DNA from: SZUA-365 sp049663345
Lineage (GTDB): Bacteria > Bacteroidota > Ignavibacteria > SZUA-365
Assembly (NCBI GenBank): GCA_049663345.1
Contig: JBATDG010000053.1
Location: forward strand, 47,424-111,423
Length of the DNA stretch: 64,000 bases
Direction: 5' to 3'
Position 1 is the first letter of the stretch. Each line of letters begins with the position of its first letter. The translations under genes were made by a program, and so were the position numbers. Positions 38,455-45,561 of the stretch are shown one piece after another. The notes under the pieces are model-generated. The model was given only the letters and a program-made list of their open reading frames with translations. It had not been told where the DNA came from and did no database searches.

Positions 38455-39107
38455 TTCCCCTCGTGCCGCCGCCGGGTACGCCGTTGCGCGAACCGCCGTT
38501 TCGCGGTTCGCCTCCGGCCGGTTTGCCGCCGCACGGTTTGTCGTTGCGCAATACGCCGACGCCCGGTTCACCGCTTCGCGGATATCCGTTTCGAGGGTCG
38601 CCGTATAGGTGGGTGCTGGCGGTACTTGTGTTCGCGGCGCTGTTCGCGGCCTGCAATCCGTTCGCTCCTGCGTTGGAAGTAGACTCCGGCAGCGACGCCA
38701 GCCTGATTACCGACCAGAAAACGGTCGAGGGATTATTCCAGAATTTCCGCTACGCCTACACTTTCAAAGACACCACGATCTACGGGGGATTGCTCGCTCA
38801 GGATTTCGTTTTCGCCTTTCGCGATTATGAACGGAAGATCGATGAAAGCTGGGGACGCGACGAAGAGATGCGGATTACCTGGCAGCTCTTTCAGAATGCC
38901 AGCAATCTGAATCTCGTATGGAACAACATCGTCGGCTTTTCCGGCGACTCGCTTCGTTCCAGCGTCACGCGCAGCTTCAATCTTACGGTGACCTTTAATC
39001 CCAGCGATGTCATCCGTGTGGACGGCCGTGTCAGTCTCGATCTGCGGCGCGCGAATTCCACCGAACCCTGGAAGATCACACAATGGCGGGACGAATCGAA
39101 TTACTGA
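38430..39107 (+). CDS. Predicted lipoprotein with N-terminal Pro/Arg pentapeptide repeats
   Basis: A 225-residue protein. Residues 13-60 are a Pro-rich pentapeptide repeat (for example PFRGS, PLRGY, PFRGS), encoded by a 15-nt minisatellite. A hydrophobic segment and lipobox (VLAVLVFAALFAAC) then place Cys74 as the likely lipidated residue. The rest (EGLFQNFRYAYTFKDTT, DFVFAFRDYERKIDE, and a final WKITQWRDE) is NTF2-like and resembles the preceding lipoprotein. The repeat precedes the signal peptide, which is unusual: an n-region of 60 residues would have to be tolerated by Sec. A GTG at about 38613 just before the hydrophobic core is the only downstream alternative start and would leave no basic residue. 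The ATG at 38430 has GGAG close upstream. Confidence 0.72.
   Translation: MERPLRKLIPLVPPPGTPLREPPFRGSPPAGLPPHGLSLRNTPTPGSPLRGYPFRGSPYRWVLAVLVFAALFAACNPFAPALEVDSGSDASLITDQKTVEGLFQNFRYAYTFKDTTIYGGLLAQDFVFAFRDYERKIDESWGRDEEMRITWQLFQNASNLNLVWNNIVGFSGDSLRSSVTRSFNLTVTFNPSDVIRVDGRVSLDLRRANSTEPWKITQWRDESNY
38466..38609 (+). repeat. 15-nt in-frame minisatellite (about 9.6 units)
   Basis: Units approximate CCG-YTT-CGC-GGT-TCG, degenerate between copies, and each encodes five residues of the form P-x-R-G-S. The 15-nt period keeps every reading frame open, so pentapeptide patterns also appear in the other plus frame and on the complementary strand. It lies inside the start of the second lipoprotein gene. 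Confidence 0.85.
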
Positions 39108-39194
39108 TCGTGAACAATATTCACTCTTCGTCACACAAATTCACAGGTTCACGCGCCGCACAGCCCAAATGGGTCAAAAATTAACCCCTCTATC

Positions 39195-39210
39195 TGGCAC
39201 AATTGTTGCT
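39195..39210 (+). promoter_or_regulatory. Sigma-54 (-24/-12) promoter
   Basis: TGGCAC at 39195-39200 and TTGCT at 39206-39210 match the RpoN consensus TGGCACG-N4-TTGCW at all but one base, with the obligatory ten-base GG-to-GC spacing. Transcription would start near 39220. A short palindrome GTGAA-N5-TTCAC at 39110-39124, about 75 bp upstream, is a possible activator site. Confidence 0.75.
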
Positions 39211-39256
39211 CTTATTTTACCGGCCTCTGTAATTTCACTCTTGTTCGGAGTCTTGA

Positions 39257-39445
39257 ATGGTCGGTCAGCAAATGATAATGGAATCCCGCCTGCGTGCGCG
39301 TTCTGGTCAGCCGTCAATCAATAGGCGTCCCCTTTCCCACTCAGGACGTTCCAGAATGAACTCCAGTTCTTTGATGCATTCTGTGTTAAAGCCATTGATG
39401 GCTTTCGGGAATGCAATCCGAACCCGCCTCCGCCTTCCTGAATAG
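39257..39445 (+). CDS. Candidate 62-residue basic protein under a sigma-54 promoter
   Basis: The ORF begins with ATG six bases after a GGAG Shine-Dalgarno and ends 42 bp before a strong intrinsic terminator, so it fits exactly into the transcript expected from the sigma-54 promoter at 39195-39210. The peptide is basic and Ser/Arg-rich, with a short hydrophobic stretch (LMHSVLKPLMAF) and the C-terminal NAIRTRLRLPE. I recognise no family. Codon use is not strongly like the neighbours, so a regulatory RNA of about 290 nt is a real alternative to a protein. There is no homology evidence either way. Confidence 0.45.
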   Translation: MVGQQMIMESRLRARSGQPSINRRPLSHSGRSRMNSSSLMHSVLKPLMAFGNAIRTRLRLPE

Positions 39446-39486
39446 CTTCCTCTCTCTAATACCGGCCTCATCCAACGTTTACATAT

Positions 39487-39512
39487 AAAACCTCCGACTT
39501 CGGAGGTTTTTT
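39487..39512 (+). terminator. Intrinsic terminator closing the sigma-54 unit
   Basis: AACCTCCG (39489-39496) pairs with CGGAGGTT (39501-39508) around a four-base ACTT loop, followed by T through 39512 (six T in a row counting the stem end). Short, GC-rich and textbook. A run of A on the other side allows weaker function on the minus strand. Confidence 0.93.
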
Positions 39513-39533
39513 CTTGCCGGTCTTCGTTTTCCC

Positions 39534-39564
39534 TTGTACTTCTATAAATCCCCGCCTATTTTTC
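39534..39564 (+). promoter_or_regulatory. Possible Bacteroidota-type promoter for the DUF1232 gene
   Basis: TTG at 39534-39536 and TATTTTTC at 39557-39564 are spaced by 20 bases; the second element differs from TAnnTTTG at one position. It starts directly after the terminator and would give a leader of about 30 bases to the ATG at 39603. Confidence 0.4.
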
Positions 39565-39602
39565 AACGATTGTTTAGGATGATCACATTGAGGGAAGAAA
39601 TC

Positions 39603-40007
39603 ATGGACAAGGAACTCGACCAGCTTTTTGAAGAATTCGACATCAGCGGCGCGGAAGATGAAACCATCTACCGCAAACAGGCCCATCAAGTGAACGAACA
39701 GTTTGAAGAGAAACTTGAGCGCGTCGGCAAAAAACTCCGTTTCGCTCAGGACCTCATCGCACTGTTCCGCTACTTCATGGATGCCGATGTGGCGTGGCCG
39801 CGTAAAACAGTTGTTGTTGCCGCTCTGCTGTATTTCATCTCACCGATCGACGCAATTCCCGATCTCGCGCCGTTTGTCGGCTATCTCGATGATTTCGGAG
39901 TTATTCTCGCCGTTACGAAGTACATGTCGACTGAGCTTGCTCCGTACTACACAATTCCATCCGAGCCAAGGACCGCGCGCGAGGAAGCGTCCGCCACGCT
40001 GGACTGA
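39603..40007 (+). CDS. DUF1232 (YkvA-like) membrane-associated protein
   Basis: A 134-residue protein. The C-terminal half carries the DUF1232 signature: a hydrophobic segment running from VVVAALLYFISPIDAIPDL into APFVGYLDDFGVILAV. The N-terminal half is acidic and helical (DQLFEEFDISGAEDE, then a QVNEQFEEKLERVGKKL helix). GAGGGAAG lies seven bases before the ATG at 39603, which was preferred over upstream in-frame starts at 39534 and 39579. Members of this family are widespread small membrane proteins without an established function. It is followed after 135 bp by recQ. Confidence 0.9.
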   Translation: MDKELDQLFEEFDISGAEDETIYRKQAHQVNEQFEEKLERVGKKLRFAQDLIALFRYFMDADVAWPRKTVVVAALLYFISPIDAIPDLAPFVGYLDDFGVILAVTKYMSTELAPYYTIPSEPRTAREEASATLD

Positions 40008-40142
40008 TCGGCCTTGCCAATGGTGTCGGCTTCATTGCCCATTGCAGAAACACGGGGACCGCGCTTGTTCGCGGCAGCACAGGGCAATATGAATTCGCAC
40101 CACCATATATTTTCATTCATGTTCAATCAGGGAGACTGAACC

Positions 40143-42830
40143 ATGCAAACGCATTCCTTTGACGATGCGCTGAAAGCGCTGCAGCAGCATTTTGGATACC
40201 CGGCATTTCGTCCGGGTCAGGACAGTATTATCCAGGCGGTGCTGGAACGACGCAATGTTCTTGCCGTCATGCCTACGGGCGGCGGTAAATCCATCTGCTA
40301 CCAGATTCCGGCCGTACTGTTCGACGGACTCACCATTGTTATTTCTCCACTGATCTCTCTGATGCAGGATCAGGTGGAATCCCTTGAGCGGGCGCACATC
40401 CACGCCACGTTCATCAACTCCATGCTCGATTACAACGAGGTGATGGCGCGGCTCGACAAGGCGCGCAACGGCTGGTACAAACTCATGTACGTCGCGCCGG
40501 AACGCTTCGAAAGCCGCACTTTCATCGAGAGGATGAAAGGCATTCGCATCGCGATGTTCGCAGTGGACGAGGCGCATTGCATCAGCGAATGGGGACATGA
40601 CTTCCGTCCCAGCTACATGCGCATGCGCGAGGCAATCAGCACGCTCGGTTCGCCGCAGGTGGTGGCGCTCACGGCGACCGCCACGCCCGATGTGCGGAAG
40701 GACATCCAGACGCAGCTCGAACTGCGCGATCCGAAAGTGATTGTGCGCGGATTCAACCGTGAGAATCTGACATTCCGTGTGATGAACGGCGCCAACAAGC
40801 GAGACGAGGTTATCCGGGTGGCGAGCGGCGGGGACTGCGGCATCGTCTACGCAGGAACGCGCAACTCTGTCGAGGAGCTGGCGATCATGCTTCGTTCGCA
40901 CGGCATACCTGCCGAAGGCTATCACGGCGGACTCCGCAGCGCTGAACGAAAGGAAGTGCAGCAGCGCTTCATGGACGACCGCACGCGCGTCATAGTCGCA
41001 ACGACTGCGTTCGGAATGGGTATCGATAAGTCCAACGTGCGCTTCGTGGTTCATCACGATATGCCGTCCACAATCGAACAGTATTATCAGGAGGCGGGAC
41101 GCGCGGGACGCGATGGAAAGGACAGCATCTGCACGATGCTGTATCACCCCAAGGATCGCGGGCTGCCCGAGTATTTCATCCGCAACACCTTCCCCGATCG
41201 CATGCTGATTCAGAAAGTGTATGCGCAGCTTCATCACTTCGCAGGCAATCAGCTGGGACAGATCTACGAGGGGCTGGTCGCTCTGTCCGCCACTTCGCTC
41301 GCATCGATGATCGGGAATGTCTCGGAAACCGCAGTCCGGGGCGCGCTCGACGTACTGGAGCGCGATGGCTACATCCGCCGCATCAACGAATCCTACGGCG
41401 ACTCCACCATCCGTTTCCAGCTTTCTCCCGACCGGATGCGCATGTGGCTGATTGAATCTGCTATGCCCGAGGTGCAGCCGGTGGCGACAGCGCTGCTGCG
41501 AACCGTCGGTGCGTCCGCGTTCTACGATCCTGTGCGATTCTCCCTCGATGAGATGGCGAACAAAAGCGGCTACAAACTCGAAGACATGATGCCTGTGCTG
41601 CATCAGCTGAATGAGGATGAAATCATAGAGTTCGTCGCCGGACGAAAGGGAAGTGGAATCGCATTGCTTGGTCAGCGCGTGCCTTCGCAGGATCTCGCCA
41701 TTGATTACGCAGCGATCGAAAAACGCATGCGGCATCAGCTCGAGAAATTACGGGCGGTGGAACATTACATTACGGGCAGCGCCTGCAGGCGCAATATGAT
41801 CCTTGAATATTTCGACGAAGACACCATCACCGGCGTCTGCGGAAAATGCGACACCTGCACATCGACGGTCGTTGATCTCGGGAATGAAAGCGGGGAAGAT
41901 GCTTTCGATCGCTTCCATGCATTGGTGCTTCACTGCGCCGCCGAGACCGGTGGAAGATTCGGGCGCACGACGCTCGCCGACGTGCTGCGGGGTGCGGAGA
42001 CAAAGCGCATCGCACAATTCCATCTATACGAAGCCAGCTCGTATGGAAAAATGAAAAGCGTGGATAAGCGGCTGGTGTTCGAAACGATTGATGCGCTGCT
42101 CGCCCTCGGCTGGCTCGCGCAATCGGCATCACTTCGCCCTTCGGTCTATGCCACCGAAGCAGGCCGCGCCCATCTCGGTTATGAGGTGCAGCAGCTTCGC
42201 CTGCCCTCCGCTGCGCAAACGGAAGCCGTTGCGGTGAAGGATCCGGTCCTGTATGAGGCCCTGAAATCTGCGCGGCGACGCATGGCAGCATCGTTCAATA
42301 TCCCTTCGCATACGCTGGTGTCGGATGCCGTGCTGCAGCGCATCAGCGACGCGCGTCCCCGCACCCGCGAAGACATGCTCGGCGTTGAAGGCATGGGTCC
42401 GGTGACCTTCGAGAAATGCGGCCGGGATCTGCTTGCCGCCATCGAGGATCACCTTCAGGAAGAACATCTGGGGAAAGGTTTGGCGAGAGAAAAGGACGCC
42501 CTGCGCGACGTGTCGGCTCCGGTACGAAGCACCTGGGAACTCGCCTCGCGCGGTTTGACGCTCACTGATATCGCTGTACGCCGCGGATTGACCGAGGGCA
42601 CCGTCTCAAATCACATTTCCGAACTGCTGCAGCATGGCGTCCGGCTCGAACTCGAGCCGCTCGTGCCGAAAGCGCATCAGGAGCAGATTCGCGGCGCGGT
42701 ACGACAGCTGCGCGACACCAACCTGAAAAAGATCAAGGGAGTGATCGACCCCAACATCAGCTTTGCGGAAATCCGCATCATGCTCGCTCTGTTCGAGCAT
42801 GAGAAACACAGCGGAGATACTGCACGCTGA
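40143..42830 (+). CDS. recQ: RecQ-family ATP-dependent DNA helicase
   Basis: An 895-residue 3'-5' DNA helicase. Walker A PTGGGKS has Lys49, the DEAH box is at 142-145 (DEAHCISEWGHDFRPSY), motif III TATATPD and motif VI QEAGRAGRDG are intact. The RecQ-C-terminal zinc-binding cysteines lie at about 548-575 (ACRRNMILEYF through CGKCDTC), followed by a winged helix. A HRDC-like region (about 695-770, LGVEGMGPVTFEKCG) and a C-terminal helix-turn-helix (about 800-830, LTLTDIAVRRGLTEGTVSNHI) extend it well beyond the 609 residues of E. coli RecQ. A GGGAGA ribosome binding site precedes the ATG. It repairs stalled forks and works with RecFOR, of which RecR is encoded upstream. Confidence 0.96.
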   Translation: MQTHSFDDALKALQQHFGYPAFRPGQDSIIQAVLERRNVLAVMPTGGGKSICYQIPAVLFDGLTIVISPLISLMQDQVESLERAHIHATFINSMLDYNEVMARLDKARNGWYKLMYVAPERFESRTFIERMKGIRIAMFAVDEAHCISEWGHDFRPSYMRMREAISTLGSPQVVALTATATPDVRKDIQTQLELRDPKVIVRGFNRENLTFRVMNGANKRDEVIRVASGGDCGIVYAGTRNSVEELAIMLRSHGIPAEGYHGGLRSAERKEVQQRFMDDRTRVIVATTAFGMGIDKSNVRFVVHHDMPSTIEQYYQEAGRAGRDGKDSICTMLYHPKDRGLPEYFIRNTFPDRMLIQKVYAQLHHFAGNQLGQIYEGLVALSATSLASMIGNVSETAVRGALDVLERDGYIRRINESYGDSTIRFQLSPDRMRMWLIESAMPEVQPVATALLRTVGASAFYDPVRFSLDEMANKSGYKLEDMMPVLHQLNEDEIIEFVAGRKGSGIALLGQRVPSQDLAIDYAAIEKRMRHQLEKLRAVEHYITGSACRRNMILEYFDEDTITGVCGKCDTCTSTVVDLGNESGEDAFDRFHALVLHCAAETGGRFGRTTLADVLRGAETKRIAQFHLYEASSYGKMKSVDKRLVFETIDALLALGWLAQSASLRPSVYATEAGRAHLGYEVQQLRLPSAAQTEAVAVKDPVLYEALKSARRRMAASFNIPSHTLVSDAVLQRISDARPRTREDMLGVEGMGPVTFEKCGRDLLAAIEDHLQEEHLGKGLAREKDALRDVSAPVRSTWELASRGLTLTDIAVRRGLTEGTVSNHISELLQHGVRLELEPLVPKAHQEQIRGAVRQLRDTNLKKIKGVIDPNISFAEIRIMLALFEHEKHSGDTAR

Positions 42831-42968
42831 ACCAGCCGCGTTCCATGTTATCCTCAACTCAAGCGACAGGTATAGCCGCTAGAGATTGTTCAGGATCTAT
42901 ATCCGCTTCGGCCGAACCGAGCCGGGAGCGCTTCTGGTACAGCTTGCGCAGGCCTATCGGAATCCGCC

Positions 42969-43385
42969 TTAAGCGTAATGATATCGCGCCTGAAGAAAAT
43001 CAATTCGCGCATCGCCTACGCTGTACACCAGGCGGTGTTCCTGTGCGATGCGGCGGGACCAGCATCCGGCAAGCAAATATTTCAGCGGTTCGGGTTTGCC
43101 TCTGCCTGCGAATGGATCGCGCAATACATCCTGAACAAGCACGAGAATTCTCAGGGCAGTTTTGCGGTCGGTTTCTACCCACCAGCGCAAGTCTTCGAGG
43201 AACTCGGGGTGAAACACCGCTTCGCGCAACATCGGCGCGTTGCCTCTCTTCAAACCCGGGGCCGGCTTCTTTATCGCTGCAGCGGCTTTGTTCTTCGCTG
43301 CCTTCGGCGGCTTCGGGCTGCTTTCAGACGTCTGCGGTCCTTCTCCGGGTTTATTCGTCCCGGCGTTATGCTTTTTCTTCGTCAA
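42969..43385 (-). CDS. yoeB: Txe/YoeB-family mRNA interferase toxin with Lys/Ala/Pro-rich N-terminal extension
   Basis: Residues 52-138 are a complete YoeB: LREAVFHPEFLEDLRWWVE, DPFAGRGKPEPLKYLL, CWSRRIAQEHRLVYSV and the C-terminal RYHY with the catalytic His-Tyr pair plus one extra Ala. YoeB binds the ribosome and cuts mRNA at the A site; it is neutralised by the antitoxin encoded upstream. Residues 1-51 are an unusual linker (for example PKPPKAAKNKAAAAIKKPAP). The frame from TTG at 43385 overlaps the antitoxin gene by 20 bp, as in typical coupled TA operons. The alternative is ATG at 43232, giving a normal 87-residue toxin with an AGAGAGG site upstream but leaving a 134-bp gap. Both starts are possible. 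Confidence 0.82.
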   Translation of the reverse strand: MTKKKHNAGTNKPGEGPQTSESSPKPPKAAKNKAAAAIKKPAPGLKRGNAPMLREAVFHPEFLEDLRWWVETDRKTALRILVLVQDVLRDPFAGRGKPEPLKYLLAGCWSRRIAQEHRLVYSVGDARIDFLQARYHYA

Positions 43386-43656
43386 GTCCCACTCGCTTGC
43401 GCAGCGTATCGATCGAGACCGGATGGCCCTTGCCTTCTTTCGCTCTGAGCAGCGCTTTCATCAGCCGTTGAGCATTTTTGTCAGAGCGGAGAAGATGCGC
43501 GGTTTCGAGAAGTCCCGAGAGTTCATCCGCTGCGATAAGTGCAACATCGCCCGCATTGCGCCGCGTAATGATCGCAGGCTCCCGCGAAGCGAGCACCTCG
43601 TCGCATAATGCCGCAAGAGTCTCCCGGGCATGGGTGTACGTTATGGTCTTTGTCAT
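43366..43656 (-). CDS. yefM: YefM/Phd-family antitoxin
   Basis: A 96-residue antitoxin. The N-terminal Phd/YefM DNA-binding fold is evident (TYTHARETLAALCDEVLAS, EPAIITRRNAGDVALI, ADELSGLLETAHLLRS), followed by a C-terminal tail that would wrap and block the toxin. AGGA lies six bases before the ATG. Two TGTACA sites just upstream match the known core of the YefM operator, so autoregulation is likely. The gene precedes and overlaps the toxin reading frame and follows the MutS-like gene on the same strand after 36 bp. Confidence 0.93.
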   Translation of the reverse strand: MTKTITYTHARETLAALCDEVLASREPAIITRRNAGDVALIAADELSGLLETAHLLRSDKNAQRLMKALLRAKEGKGHPVSIDTLRKRVGLDEEKA

Positions 43657-43670
43657 GGCAATTCCTGATA

Positions 43671-43689
43671 TGTACAGGAATAATGTACA
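43671..43689 (-). promoter_or_regulatory. YefM-YoeB operator (two TGTACA sites)
   Basis: TGTACA occurs at 43671-43676 and 43684-43689, 13 bp centre to centre, within a direct repeat CCTGTACAT on the minus strand. E. coli YefM is known to bind paired sites with this same core at similar spacing. It lies 15 bp upstream of the antitoxin ATG. Confidence 0.8.
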
Positions 43690-43692
43690 GGT

Positions 43693-45561
43693 TCAGTCCT
43701 TGGTTGTCAAGGGCGGGACGGGGAGTCCCTCGAGACGCATGATGGTGAGCGCGTTGGTGGTTGGACAGGGACCCGTGCGCAGCTGATAATCGAAGACCAT
43801 GCGTTCGTCAACGATATGCTCGCGGAAATGCAGGTTGATCACAGCAGGCAAGCGGTCGGCAAGCTGCGTCAGGTCGATGTCGTGGGTGGATACCAGTCCG
43901 CAGCCCCGGCTGCCGGCCAGCGCTTCGACATAGGCTGAAGCGCCCACATGCCGTTCGATGTTGTTGGTGCCCTTGAAGATTTCATCGATGAGAAAAAGCA
44001 GCGGAGGCGCGTCTTCCACGGATGCCTCGCGCAGCAGATCACGCAAACGACGCACCTCGGCATAGAAGTAGGACACGCCTTCGCGCAGCGAATCATTGAT
44101 CTGAATGCAGGTAGAAAGCCGGAAGAGCTGCGTGCGCAGCGAGTCTGCTGCGACGGGTCCGCCCGCGAGGGCAAGCGCGAGGTTGATTCCGATGGTGCGG
44201 AGGAAGGTGCTCTTGCCGGACATATTGGATCCGGTCACCAGAAACACGCGTCCCCGTTTGTCGATGCTGAAATCATTGCTGACTCGGCTGCGATGCGAAA
44301 TTAGCGGATGTGCGAGTCCTTTGGCCGAGAACAGGTCCCCTTCACCGATCTCTTCCTGCACATCGGGGAAATGATACGCGGGGTGCAGGTCGGCGAAATT
44401 CGCGAGGGACTGCAGGGCTTCAAGCCTCTGCAGTGTATCGAGCCATCCCGGCAGCTGCTGTTCGAGTGCATGACGCTTCCGATCCAGTCTGGCTGCGAAA
44501 AGAAAATCCCAGGGCATCGGCAGATTCAGGATGATCATCATCACGGGATTCATCGAAAGTCCTGCAGCGACGACATCCCGCAGAATGCGCCGGATGTGGC
44601 GCGAGGGTTTGTTCTGCGGATCGAGGAAGGGACCGACGAGCTCTCGCAATTCTTCCTTCCCCTCATAGCGGTAATTCTCAAGAAAGCGGAAAACCGTTTT
44701 TAACCGTCCGAGTTCATCGTCGAGGCGCACTGCCGCTTCAAGAAAGGCCTCCCGCACATCACTGTAGCGGAAGTAGAGTACGCCGTGGATCAGCAGGCCG
44801 AGCAGATACCACGGCGGCAATACATTGTAGCCCCAGAGCAGAAACAGCGCCACGTTGAGCGCAGCGAGAACGGACATCGCCGGCAGAAGCCAGCGGATGG
44901 ACGAGGGAATTCGTGCGTTGCGCAGCCAGTCCAGGAAGGCGTCTCCGTCGAGTTTATCTGCAGATACGAGGTCGTATTCCACCCGCAGATGTTCGCGGAA
45001 ATGCCGCAGAGGCGCCAGAGCTCGCACCAGCCGCTGCCGCGAGATGATCTCGTCGATGGAAGGGACGATCCCGCCCAGCCACTCGGCCAGCAATCTGCTG
45101 CCGCGATGCGAAACCGAAAAATCGAGAAGGCGGTGGAGGGATGCGGGTCCTTCGAGATCGATGTCCCCGGCGAAAGGATGTGCTGCCGTATAGTGTCCGA
45201 TGACGGCAGGCGGCAATTGCTCCCAATCCAGCTCCTTCCGCGCCTGCTGCTCTCGCTTGAGCTTCAGCCAGGCGGCGCAGCGGACGGCCCCGCGATCGAT
45301 GCGTCGATGCACAGAAGCAACGGCAAGAAATGCGGCAGCGGTGAGAGCGAGCAGCAGAAGCCTCAGTTCCGCGGAAACTGGAAGCGGAAGCAGTGCGACA
45401 AAAAGCAGAAACAACGCAATGCGCCAGCGGAAGCAGCGCTGGCTGCGGGATTTCAGGCGCGTGATGCGTGAGGTCAGTCGTGCCGTGAGCAGATCGAATT
45501 CCAGAACTGCGTCAACTCCGCGCATTTCCTCTTCAATCCATGGGGACTCTTGTTCGTTCAA
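43693..45561 (-). CDS. Membrane-anchored MutS-family ATPase
   Basis: A 622-residue protein with the MutS C-terminal ATPase: Walker A TGSNMSGKST near residue 449, signature region around FYAEVRRLRDLL, Walker B LLFLIDEIFKGTN near 524 and VSTHDIDL near 570. A MutS lever/clamp-like helical domain precedes it. Unlike MutS or MutS2, the N-terminus has two membrane segments (about 45-85) and a further hydrophobic pair near 220-260, and the mismatch-recognition domain and the Smr domain are missing. Such proteins are common in Bacteroidota but their function is not established; DNA repair should not be assumed. The start overlaps the upstream peptidase stop by four bases. Confidence 0.88.
   Translation of the reverse strand: MNEQESPWIEEEMRGVDAVLEFDLLTARLTSRITRLKSRSQRCFRWRIALFLLFVALLPLPVSAELRLLLLALTAAAFLAVASVHRRIDRGAVRCAAWLKLKREQQARKELDWEQLPPAVIGHYTAAHPFAGDIDLEGPASLHRLLDFSVSHRGSRLLAEWLGGIVPSIDEIISRQRLVRALAPLRHFREHLRVEYDLVSADKLDGDAFLDWLRNARIPSSIRWLLPAMSVLAALNVALFLLWGYNVLPPWYLLGLLIHGVLYFRYSDVREAFLEAAVRLDDELGRLKTVFRFLENYRYEGKEELRELVGPFLDPQNKPSRHIRRILRDVVAAGLSMNPVMMIILNLPMPWDFLFAARLDRKRHALEQQLPGWLDTLQRLEALQSLANFADLHPAYHFPDVQEEIGEGDLFSAKGLAHPLISHRSRVSNDFSIDKRGRVFLVTGSNMSGKSTFLRTIGINLALALAGGPVAADSLRTQLFRLSTCIQINDSLREGVSYFYAEVRRLRDLLREASVEDAPPLLFLIDEIFKGTNNIERHVGASAYVEALAGSRGCGLVSTHDIDLTQLADRLPAVINLHFREHIVDERMVFDYQLRTGPCPTTNALTIMRLEGLPVPPLTTKD

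Noticed and set aside
39007..39324. 105-codon plus-strand frame across the sigma-54 promoter
   Set aside because: It starts inside the lipoprotein gene in another frame and spans the promoter; no ribosome binding site.
40113..41735. 540-codon minus-strand frame opposite recQ
   Set aside because: Antisense of a helicase with all motifs intact; no ribosome binding site or family resemblance.
42830..42968. Terminator between recQ and the toxin gene
   Set aside because: The convergent gap has GC-rich words such as CTTCGGCCGAA but no stem followed by a T tract on either strand.
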